A stretch of 64,000 bases of DNA from Cristatella mucedo (lineage: Eukaryota > Bryozoa > Phylactolaemata > Cristatellidae): contig WPIO01000062.1 in NCBI GenBank assembly GCA_009760855.2, positions 1,648,001 to 1,712,000 of the forward strand, in the 5' to 3' direction. Positions 49,301-58,936 of the stretch are shown piece after piece (position 1 is the first letter of the stretch; the number at the start of each line of letters is the position of its first letter). The notes under the pieces were generated by a model. The model saw nothing but the letters and a program-made list of their open reading frames with translations. It ran no database searches and was not told the DNA's origin. A program made the position numbers and the translations under genes.

Positions 49301-51748
49301 GTGTCTTTAATTGTCGGGTAGTTTACCGATTTTACCAAGTTTCAGTTAAGGTGAGCAGGTCAAGACCTTTTCAGAAATACGGTCGCTTATTACCAGAGGG
49401 TTAGTGCACATTGAGCGAGGATTCCAAAGGCAAGCCCTAAGTTGGGCCACCGGGGTTATAACAGGCCTGATGACTACTAGGTTAAAGAGATTAACAGTGA
49501 TGCGTGCGGGGGAGCATGCTGAGCGGTTCGAAAAATGCTAGGAATACCAAACGAGCGGGTACTCAGCTAGCAATTCCTGCCAAACAAGGGGCGTCAAACG
49601 AGCGGAGTCTAAACTGGCAGCTTTGGCTACCAAGGTGGCTCCGGGGTGCTTTTCTTTTGCTAATGCACAATTCAAGAATCTTAGTAACATCAGTAACATC
49701 TAGGAATGCATTTGATCTACGATGACGAAGCGATAATAGCTGCATATGATCATAACTAACATGCAGGTTACTAGCCACAGGCGTAGCTAAGGCCGCTTCG
49801 GTGGGAGTCCCAGCAGCCTGATGCAACAAACGTTTAGATATCCATAGGCACGTAATTTCTTACGGGCTACTGTCAAATAACAATCAAAATAACTTAAACA
49901 GGTAGAAACATTGAGTAAGGCCTCTTGCCCAACTATTTATGAACTCAAATTAAATATGCTTGATAAGACACACTACAGACAGTGCTGCAGTAATGACATA
50001 GCACAGACGAACTTGTAAATTTCGTAAGAACGTGATGCATAAAAAATGAAAAGAAAAGAAAATGCAACACTGTCCCATTATTGTATTGTTGGTCACATGA
50101 AGAATAGCATCTCCAGACATTTTGAGTAAAAAGCAGATACGGACCCTAAACTCAGGTGCAATACCAATTACAAACATTCAAGAGGAGCAACAGCAGCCAC
50201 TTCAAGACTGCTGCTAGGATTAGCCAGAGTTTCTACCAAGCAATGTTAACAGAATGAAGGAACATTTGCCTTAGTATAAATGGAATCTGCAAAAGTTCGG
50301 CTGACTTAAAAAGGTAGGAAAACCAAATTCAAATAGTTATGCGTGTTCTCCTACCGCTGATTATAGCCGTGCCTTTAGTTCTAAAGAGAACTGAATCTCT
50401 ATCCAGGCGCTTCATTTATGCTGCAGGCTCGAGCCCACGACTTTGGTCCTTAAACTCGAGCACCTTGACCATGGTCATCAAAGGTGAGCACCTTACACCC
50501 TGGGCCAAACCAGGTCTTTCCAGCCACCCTTTTGCTGCAGCCTTGATGACACTTATTTTCTCAACCGATTCCTCTAATGCTTGTTACTTTTTTCGATATT
50601 GTGTGAGATTAAGTCTATTGGCCACTGCAAGTGCACCGAAAGCCATTTAGCCTAAGAGGGCACACATATAACCATCCCATATAACAACCGCTTAGTCTTT
50701 ACGGCGTTGCAAAATGAGGAAATAAAAGTGCATATGCTGTGTGCTCGTAATCTCGGCCACAGGAGCCTTCGATCTTTCGTGTGGGCCACAACCAGTACTT
50801 CACCAAGGCATGCACTTCTGCTGGAAGCCAAGCCTCTTGTCACGAGTCTGTCAAACGTCGGTTTCGTAGGCAAAATTGGGCTACCTGAGCAAAGCATTCA
50901 CAGACTGCTGCTCAACTAAGCAAGCCCTCAAGTGGCTGCATTGCAAGGCATCTACCCCAAGGCAGAGGCATAGACAGTAGAGACAGAGAAGGATTGCACC
51001 TCACAGCAATGAACGTCAAGCCATGCCACAGCTGGCCTGATTCCACTCCAGGCATGCAAACCTTTCTCATTGCACAGCCAAACCACATATGGAGCCTAGA
51101 ACCCATCTGGTGCACTGCAGCGCCGAAGTCAGCAGACTAGAGGGGCAGGCCCTGCGCTGCAGCAGCCGCATCTTAGCACACGCTGTTTGTAGCAACATTT
51201 CCTGCCCAACCCCTCTATCGGCGAACATCCTCTCTATATCGACGTCAAAAAATTTCATGCCACTCGCACCATCTGATTGGTTCGCCCGGCCGACGAATGC
51301 ACCGATAGCATGCAGGAACTGCGGAATACAGTCGGAGACCAGGCACAAGTGATTCAGATTCAGCCACTCCTCATACGGAGACTAGAGGCGACACACAAAA
51401 GTGTACGGCTACCTGAAGGGCAAAGAAGCGGTCTGCTAGGCTTCTCGAAGACACTCCATCTGCGATGACATGCACCTGCATGCCACGGGCAACCAGGTCG
51501 ATGCACGTCTGCTGAATACAAACATGAGCCTACAAACAAAGTGCAACTGTGCAAGCTTAAGCCGGCTGATACAGTCAAAAACGTTGGGCAGTAGTCAGAC
51601 ACTGTTGGACCAGATATAGAGAGCTAAGAAGGCTGTCGATCGACACCATTCAGCAGCCTCCATCTCGTCCCGCACGGACAATACAAATTAACCACAAAGA
51701 AAATATATGGGTTGAATGCCACAAAATGAGTTTGTAGATGAAGGAGAG

Positions 51749-51781
<33 letters not shown>

Positions 51782-52743
51782 TGTGTGTGTGAAGGGAAAG
51801 GACGGCACGGATATCTATGATATACAGCCCGAGCACGGTCTTAATGCCAAAGCTTTAGGAGCAAAACAAGCATCGAGCTACAACACAGGGCCAAACCATT
51901 CCAATCGGATGCACGCCTGCTGCTGTCTCCTATCACGAACTGGTCAATAACCAGCCAACACATTTATCTACAAAGATACTTAGACCACAGTGAAGGGTGC
52001 TCTAACATTATAAAAGAGATAAAGCTGTGTATGTGTCACATGGAAGAAAACGCCTTGTTACTGTACCTCAATGCCAAAGATCACAACCTGTTGTACAGGA
52101 GACCCAGCACAGGCTGTCTTCAGCAATGCATCGACTTCAGGTAGCAACATGCTGAATTTGGTCTTTGGAAAGACTCCGGCAGCATGGCTAATGTCAAACT
52201 CCTTAACAGTGCTTCCTAGGCCTTTTGGATACTGAAATGTATCACGAGCATACTATTGATTACATAGCAACACTTATTTCATAAAAAGATGGCATACACA
52301 TAGATATATATACACAGAAGACAGACAAACAAGACACACACACACACCCACACACATAGAGACACACACAGAGACACACACACACAAACGGACGTGCCCA
52401 CACACGTGTGCGAGAACACACACACACATAAACACATGCATGCATACTTACGCAAAATTTCTAATGTCACACCCACGACATATACCAAAATATTTTATCA
52501 GCACAACTGTTACCATGCAAATACTAGATAGCAATAGGGCAAAGCCGTGACAGCTCAGTTGACAGAGTACCGGTTGGGCAAGCCAGAAATTGTGGGATAG
52601 CTCCTTGCTCAAGGCAGAGGTCAAGTCTGAAGTGAGCTGAACGGCAGATTGCCTTCGATGAATGATATATATATATATATATATATGAAAAACAGAGCCA
52701 TCGAAGGCAATCTGCCGTTCAGCTCACTTCAGACTTGACCTCT

Positions 52744-52791
<48 letters not shown>

Positions 52792-55700
52792 CACACATAT
52801 ATATATATATATATATTATATACATATATACATATATATATGTATATAATATTGATATACATATTATTCTGCTGATTGTAGAATCAATGAGTTCAAACCA
52901 CTAAAGATGTTATCACCTGCCGGTGAGGTTCGCTAGGCTATAAATGACAGAAAATTTACATCCAAATTATTGCAATGACGAGGATGAAAGCGAGATATTA
53001 TCTATCACCTGCCGACACCTATTGATCACTTGACATACAGTACACAGACATGCTGAGGGGGCTGCAAAGCAGCTGAGTGAACCCTCTGACTATCCACTTA
53101 CCTGCTCAGTGACAATCAGAGGTATACACAGAATCTTTGCTGCCACCACCTAAAATCAAGACGACAATGACTTCAAGCTGGGTCTACAATCTGCTGTGGC
53201 GTTATTCAGCCTAGCTGTCTGTGATATAAATTCTGAACAAGTTCTCAACTGTCGTGCATATTGGCCTATGCTTGGCTTCAGCATCTGCCAACATCTGCAG
53301 TGGTAATAGCCGTGGAGGCTCTTCTGCTGGAGCCTGCCGAATGTGGGAGTGGGTGGGTACTAAATTGGTCACACACAGAGAAATGCTCGGAGCACGGACA
53401 GTAGAGTGAGCAGCTCTGAACCAAGCAGCACATAAGCAGCAAGTGAAAGGATCACGATAACACATTTAAAGCACGAGGTGCATATTTTGTAATTAATGTG
53501 TGATCAGTGCGTTTTGCTCAACCTTAAAACCAGAGTTTCTCCCTCTGCTGATGGCCTGCAGTTAAAGTTTGACCGTAGACGACCACTTCTACATCATGAC
53601 AGTTGGTTCAAGCAACAAAAGTGTACTACTATGCGTGACTAATGGTCAACACCGAGCGTGAGCAAATGCTTCTGGATTGTGGTAGTAGGATCTGTGAACT
53701 CGAAGAAGCATCACATTAAAGTGAGCTAACTTCGGAACTCTGCAGGCTTAGCCAGTAGGATAGTTAGAAGCATATAAAGACATGCACAAGCAGCTGAGCA
53801 GCTTGCTTCATGACCTAAAACTGGGCCAAGTACAATAAGATCAATAGAACTGCGCAGCCGGTAGCCTAGCCGAGATATTTCAGGCATGAGTTCATGTTGC
53901 ATTTCTGACACGAAATACTCCGAAACCAAATTACTTCGCCACAAGGACAACACAGGTCCTCCCCAGACGCACAGCTAGCCAGTCATCACCACAAGCACTA
54001 ACGTGTATCGACTGTAGGCGAGGGCAACAGTAATCAAGGACGTCTAGCTTCAATCAAGACAGCTGTGAATGGTGGCTCAGCAATTAAATGATTACATCAG
54101 TTCGTCAGATCTTGCTAGAAAACTTCAATCGGGGTTTAGTGCTAACCATTCCGTAGAAATTTCTCTGCTTCAGGTTTCTCACTACCGTTTTAAATAAAGT
54201 TGTATCAGGGTAGAGCCTAAGCTAGTTCTCCGAGATCTCTCAGCAATATTTGACACATTTGACTACAAGATCTTTTTGGAAGGATCGGTCATAGGTATTA
54301 TTCTTTTCACTATCAATACATTCCATCAGGACGAAGTCATTGCAAAGCGCAACCTCAGCTGTCATTGCCATGCCGGTGACACACACCTCTACCTATAATT
54401 TGACCCTTATCAGTCTTGGTTCACATCCGATTTAATTTCTTTGTAGCAGGGATAGAAGATAATTCTACTTGCATGGCCAAAAACTTCCTAAAGCTTAACG
54501 ACAATAAGACTAACCTAAGATTTAAGGGCAGACGTGGAGTCATCCCCAAGTTGGAAGACATAAACCTCAAGATTGGTTCATTTAGTATTACTCTAGTGAC
54601 ATCTGGCCGAAATCTGGGCATGCTAGATGAGCACATTTCCTCCACTGCCAAGTCGGACAACTATCAGCTAATGAGCTTGCTTGAACAAGAGTAAGACAGC
54701 CAAACTAGTTCACACTTGTGTGACATTGCACCTAGATTACTGCAATTCTCTTTATTCAGGACTTCTTGCCAGTAATAATAATAATATAATAATACACTTG
54801 ATAAAGCGCCCTCAGAGAACACAATCTCTTTCTAGGTGCTTTACATTTGCTGCAAAGGAAACACGATCAAGTGGTGAGTGGTATCATGCTTGATAAACAA
54901 CAAGAATAACATAGTTAGGGGTGATATGCACAGGGTCAGCATGCAAGTATGGTTAGTGGCAGCATGCACAGTGTCAGAATGCATAAGCACATAAAGGACA
55001 AATCACAGGGACAAATAAATGGTGTCCATAAATAGGTGCGTTTTAAATTTCTTTTTAAATGTGGTCAAGTCGGAGGATGTTGTGATGCAAGTGGGAGTGA
55101 GTTCCAGGCTTTGGGAGCATACGAACTAAATGCGTGGTCTCCAAAGGATTTGAGGTTTGTATGAGGTATGGGTAAACTGTTGGATTCCGAAAAGTGGGTG
55201 GTACGATGCCTGGCCTGGTGGGGGAGTACAGCGCCCTCAATCGTCTTCAACTGATCCAAAACTCAGTGGCTTGTCTGGTCTGTCGTCAACAGAATAGCTG
55301 TCCCATCACACCAATTCTGACTGAGAATCACTGGCACCATAGAAAGCACCAGATCGATTTTAAGATCCTCTGTCTGGCTTATATGTCACTTTACTCACTT
55401 TCAACACATCCGACCTTGCTCCTCCAAAGTGCTCTCGAACCACTTGCTCCTTGCATTTTGTCATCTTGCCATCCTGTACACTAAATCGAAATCTTTTGGT
55501 GATCGAGCCTTCAGCTCGCAAGCACCAAAAGCCAAGACCTCGCTTTCGGCTACAGTCACAATCTGCAATATCCCTGCACCTTTCCTCAGCTGAACATGCT
55601 CCTATTCTGCTCAGCTTTTCCTTTGCTCAAGGAACCTTGTTTTTTCCCCAGTGTGCTTTGCATGCATATGTTCACACGATTGAGTGCATGGTACTAGCCA

Positions 55701-58177
55701 AAGGTTTTTCTAACCGGTGGCCATGGGTGCCTTTATGTTTGCTTTAGCATGCTGGCATAGGCACGACAGTTGTTTGCTTTTGCATGCTGGATATTTTGCA
55801 TGTCCCTAACCCTTGGATATTGATTCTCTTGCAGCGAGTTTTAAGGCCCTGGATACAGATTTCAGTTCTCTTAGGGTGCTAATTAAACAATAATATTGCA
55901 CTACAAAGACACACGCCAGCTGACAATTCCCATGGAGTATTCACAATAAAGGCAACAAACTAGAAGGCAATGATTAAATATATGCTATTGAATAGTTATA
56001 ATCATATCGAATGCAATACGCAGCAACATAATTCTCAGTTTTGAGCATGTCTTAAGATTATGTAATGCTTAGGCCTATTCTTGGCACTCGATGCTCGTGG
56101 CTTGTCTTTTTTGTGACAGTAAACACCTAAATTCACTGCAGACACTCTCCATCATTTGCAACATGTCTATTTGGTCTTGGTGCCATCACACTCTGCGACC
56201 TGACAGGGCCTGATCCTGAGTGACACCTTCTTTTTTCACACTGTGCTTAGTGGCTAGGGAGGGCTTAATTTTCCATTTAAGGTCGAAGCAATTCTTCAAC
56301 GAGTTTCAGGATGCAATTCCATCTGGATATTCTTAAACCATTCATCTGTCTGTACAGCTCAAAAAGTTTATAGCAGAAGCTTCAAGTATGCTATGCCCAG
56401 GTGTGGATTGTTGGCCACCAACGAGAAGATTCGGAAGCTGAGTACTTTCCAACCATCTGCTCGAAGGTGTCAAACCCGTATGGAATAGATTCGGGCAAAT
56501 GTTTTTGTCACACCCGCTGCCACAAAGCACTTCTCACCGACCTGCACTGGCTACCAGTCAAGCAAGAGATCGACTTCAAGGCTTTGTCACTCACTTTTAG
56601 GTCACTTCATTCTTTGGCTCCAGCCTATATCTCAGATCTACTCCCCCACCAGGCCAAGCATCGTACCATCCGCTTTTCGGAATCCAACAGTTTACCAATA
56701 CCTTGTACAAACCTCAAATCCTTTGGAGACCGTGCATTTAGTTCGTATGCTCCCGTATCCTGGAACTCCCTCCCGACTTGCGGCAGAACATCCCCTGACT
56801 GGACCACATTTAAAAAGAACTTAAAAACACACCTATTTTGGACAGCATTTAGTGGGTCGCTTTTATTCGTCCTTGATGTGCTTATGCGTGCTGACACTGT
56901 GCATGCTGCCACTAACCACATTTGCATGCTGACCCTGTAACCATGTTATTCATGTTTATCAAGCATGATATTACTCACCATTCAATCACGTTTCCCTTTG
57001 CAGCAAATGTGAAGCGCCTTGAAAGAGACTGAGTTCTCCGAGGGCGCTTTATCAAGTGCATTATTATTATTATAAAGCAGTGTAATCAGCTCAGTATCGC
57101 CACGTTTTCCATGGTTTGCAACGGTACAGCTGACAGTAATTCTGTCGTACTTGATGCTACATACAGCTCGGACGTGGTATGATTTACTGAAGACAGCACA
57201 TCTCAGTGCATCTGGCACACCGTTCCCACCCGGCTCAAGTTCTCTTTCAGCAATCTCTTTGCCAGGCTCGGCGAATTAAAAAATCCTAGCCAGTCTTAAA
57301 GTCCGGTTGAACGAGTCGCAGCAAAACGTTCCCTGGAAAAAATCAATACATCAAACATATATACATACATATATATATATATATACTCATTTTTAATAGC
57401 GCTCTAAGTAGACCCAATCTATTCAGGGGCTTCACATATGCCTCGGAGCTAGAACCCGCGACCTCAGCTTGACCGTGGTCTGGGCGAGCACCTTAACCGC
57501 TGTGCCAAACCAGCGCGGCTATTTTTGTAAAAAATACCAGTTTATTTAGTTATTTTTTGGAAATGGATTCGACTAGCACCTGACTAAGCACTGAAGTTAT
57601 AGCACCTAGAAGTTAACCGTAGCGATTTCGTTATCTTCGTTCTCTTCGATTGGCGTGCCTTTTAATACAAAAGTATTGCCACCGGCTATGTGCCCAAAGA
57701 AGCCAGCTGCCAGTTTAAAATTTAGGACATCATAAGCAGTATTTGTTACATGCTGTTAAAACAGCCTAAATTGAATGTGTAGAGGGACAGCACCTGGTTC
57801 TTAGCCCAGGAGTAAGGTTCACGCTCTTCACAACGCAGGTCGTGGATTTGATTCCTGCAGCGGACGATCCTGTCTTTCCAACTGCAGCGGTGTTGATAGC
57901 CCTTAAAGCTCCCTTGCCGCTATATAAAAGAGGCTTTTAGTCAGCTAACGTTTACAGCTAGCATCAGGGTGTCTATCGGCCTTGACCCAAGGGGGTGTTT
58001 TCCATCCGATAAACCACATTCACTTCTCTTAACGAAGGAGCTACTTACCATTTTATTTGAAACACCAACAATCTCCTCAAAAAATTTAATTGAGGGCTTG
58101 AATTTTTCCTGTACATCGCACAAGAAAAACGCAGTCTTCGCCGGATCTAGGTTGCCCAGGTTGATGGGGGCCGCCAT
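46021..58177 (-). CDS. ISOC: Isochorismatase-domain protein (ISOC1/ISOC2 type), 5 exons, 202 aa
   Basis: Minus-strand exons: 58177-58049, 53149-53102, 52231-52067, 51529-51413 and 46170-46021. Every junction has GT-AG ends and phase 0. The protein has the cysteine-hydrolase fold signature: [10 protein letters not shown] with Asp21, [21 protein letters not shown] with the family Lys (about residue 82), then [12 protein letters not shown] with Cys118 of the Asp-Lys-Cys triad. [27 protein letters not shown] and [12 protein letters not shown] follow. The length matches ISOC2 more than the longer ISOC1. The substrate is unknown for this animal subfamily. The C-terminal SALL recalls a peroxisomal tripeptide only weakly. 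Introns 1 and 4 (~4.9 and 5.2 kb) are filled with LINE, SINE and microsatellite DNA. It is divergently arranged with PDCD2. Confidence 0.95.
46201..46339. repeat. AT-rich minisatellite plus (AT)n tract beside ISOC exon 5
   Basis: Three copies of a ~31-bp unit 'ata...tatctatatctatctat' at 46201-46275 run into a pure (AT)n tract. It begins ~30 bases upstream (on minus) of the last ISOC acceptor. Tyr-Ile frames through it are artefacts. Confidence 0.93.
46427..49480 (-). pseudogene. LINE-A non-LTR retrotransposon, 3 kb, endonuclease plus reverse transcriptase, frame-broken
   Basis: Reading minus, an APE-type endonuclease begins near 49460 ([11 protein letters not shown]). It continues with VAVVYRPQ and [12 protein letters not shown] at 49138-48788. 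RT follows: [20 protein letters not shown] at 47887-47636, then [29 protein letters not shown] (catalytic YADD), [15 protein letters not shown] and [14 protein letters not shown] at 47626-47030. The C-terminus is at 47026-46715. The 3' end is 'aagcatctagaaagagattgagttctc...' with (TTA)n at 46427. Family: CR1/L2-like LINE, inferred from motifs. Frameshifts and stops break it into at least six frames. It lies in ISOC intron 4 in the sense orientation. No ORF1 was recognised. Confidence 0.93.
49500..51412. other. ISOC intron 4, 5' part: little recognisable
   Basis: Contains a SINE-2 (50366-50516). Short frames on both strands (for example 51067-51352) are antisense pairs without domains. Nothing else is supported. 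Confidence 0.35.
50366..50520 (-). mobile_element. SINE-2 copy
   Basis: Minus: tail 'gagaactgaatctctatccaggcgcttcatttatgctgcagg', B box 'ctcgagcccacgac', and head 'gagcaccttacaccctgggccaaaccagg'. An extra 'ggtcat' segment in the middle looks like a small internal duplication. Confidence 0.8.
51750..51791. repeat. (GT)n microsatellite
   Basis: GT tract with one AT interruption, in ISOC intron 4. Confidence 0.95.
52335..52432. repeat. CA-rich cryptic simple repeat
   Basis: Clustered short (CA)n runs separated by GA, CC and TA steps. In ISOC intron 2, just upstream of exon 3 on the minus strand. Confidence 0.85.
52545..52660 (+). mobile_element. SINE-like unit with tRNA-type A box and (AT)n tail
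   Basis: 'gacagctcagttgacagagtaccgg' resembles a tRNA head. The unit continues through 'ggcagattgccttcgatgaatg' into (AT)n. Its 3' 46 bases are repeated inverted at 52699-52744. Only one full unit is seen, so family status is inferred. Confidence 0.5.
52615..52744. repeat. Perfect 46-bp inverted repeat with 38-bp AT-rich spacer
   Basis: The left arm 52615-52660 (starting cagaggtcaagtctgaag) and right arm 52699-52744 (ending cttcagacttgacctctg) are exact reverse complements. The spacer is mostly (AT)n. A long stable hairpin or cruciform is expected. Lies in ISOC intron 2. Confidence 0.95.
52745..52860. repeat. (AT)n / (ATAC) tract
   Basis: Long AT dinucleotide run, partly self-complementary, directly after the 46-bp inverted repeat. 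Confidence 0.93.
53150..54070. other. ISOC intron 1, 3' part: no element recognised
   Basis: Unlinked short minus frames (53211-53465, 53726-53953) lack domains. Nothing else noticed. Confidence 0.35.
54075..54774 (+). pseudogene. LINE-A-related RT fragment (5' part of a split copy)
   Basis: In broken frames the plus strand reads [37 protein letters not shown] and HAGDTHLYL (a damaged YADD box). It then reads [23 protein letters not shown]-like sequence, and [13 protein letters not shown] up to 54772. It resumes at 55225. More diverged than the 46-49 kb copy. Confidence 0.85.
54775..55224 (-). mobile_element. LINE-A 3' fragment inserted into an older LINE
   Basis: (taa)n at 54775-54793, then 'acttgataaagcgccctcagagaacacaatctctttctaggtgctttacatttgctgcaaagg'. 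It continues into the minus-coded RT C-terminus. 'ggtggtacgatgcctggcctggtgggggagta' marks the 5' truncation point at about 55224. Confidence 0.9.
55225..55905 (+). pseudogene. LINE-A-related RT fragment (3' part of the split copy)
   Basis: The frame resumes with [20 protein letters not shown] and [20 protein letters not shown], the expected continuation after LLAGLPA in this LINE family. The 3' end 'ccctggatacagatttcagttctcttagggtgcta' is at 55845-55890. Confidence 0.8.
56500..57075 (+). pseudogene. LINE-A 3' fragment with intact C-terminal frame and (TTA)n tail
   Basis: The frame 56401-56940 encodes [39 protein letters not shown] and [19 protein letters not shown]. It then encodes [14 protein letters not shown], the C-terminus of the LINE-A RT. 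The 3' UTR ends 'gtgaagcgccttgaaagagactgagttctccgagggcgctttatcaagtgcattattattattat'. It is the best plus-strand copy of the 3' end. In ISOC intron 1, antisense to the gene. Confidence 0.9.
57357..57384. repeat. (AT)n microsatellite
   Basis: Short AT/ATAC run preceding the SINE-2 copy, probably its tail. Confidence 0.8.
57385..57518 (-). mobile_element. SINE-2 copy
   Basis: Minus: tail 'actcatttttaatagcgctctaagtagacccaatctattcaggggcttcacatatgcc', B box 'agctagaacccgcgacc', and head 'gggcgagcaccttaaccgctgtgccaaaccagcgcggc'. Complete. Confidence 0.88.
57780..57950 (+). mobile_element. SINE-1 copy
   Basis: Head 'ttcttagcccaggagtaagg', B box 'gtcgtggatttgattcc', body 'gcggacgatcctgtctttcc', tail 'ctatataaaagaggcttttagtcagctaacg'. 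In ISOC intron 1, just 98 bases from exon 1. Confidence 0.88.
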
Positions 58178-58936
58178 GTTAACGTCATGTGATAGCCGGC
58201 ATTCGCTGGGTTAGTTTTACCTTTCTCGGGTAACACGACGTAAATTCACCCAGTTCCATTTATTACCAATTTATATAATATTTGAAATGTGATTATTTGA
58301 TATACCTAATTTGATGCTTCGTATACCTCAGAATATGTAGATGGTTGTCAGGTAATTTGGACTCAAATTAAAAAAATAAACTTGGTCGAGTCATCAGTCT
58401 TTAACAGCAAGAGAGTCTGGACTTCTCACTCCCGCTTGGAGTAGTGAGCATAGAAACTCCTGTTTAAGGACTAGGAATCCACGATCTGGACTGTGAAGAA
58501 CAGCTTTAACCAGTAATATTAGCTCTCGCAAACCCACGACCGGTGTGCTTTCGTAGGTGTACACTGTTTATCTAGTCCATATATGCTACGTACATTATCA
58601 ATCGTCAGTTTATATACATCTGTTGCTACCAAACTGTTACACGATACATAATCATTGACAGCTCACATTGCTTAACGCAGCAGGACCCGGAAGAAAACGG
58701 TGCAAGCGAGTCACTGAGTAAGGAAATATTTGCTGTCCTACGCACAAGAGTCTGGCCTACCGACCTACGCAGTATAATTTTTCTGCCCGATCCTTCTTAG
58801 AAGTACGCAAATCTACCTTTACGCGTAGACACCCCCATAGTATGAGTAAGCAGCGAGTACGGATATTTGTTGTATATCTATGGCTAGTAGTGGAGGGCTT
58901 TGCATGCGGAGGTAAGTATCGACACTTTCTCGCGTC
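58178..58936. promoter_or_regulatory. Intergenic region between divergent ISOC and PDCD2, candidate bidirectional promoter
   Basis: The two start codons face away from each other across 759 bp. No repeat of the window's families is seen here. The short upstream frame 58819-59109 (minus) is antisense to PDCD2 exon 1 and is not a gene. Shared promoter activity is inferred from geometry only. No TATA box is assigned. Confidence 0.45.
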
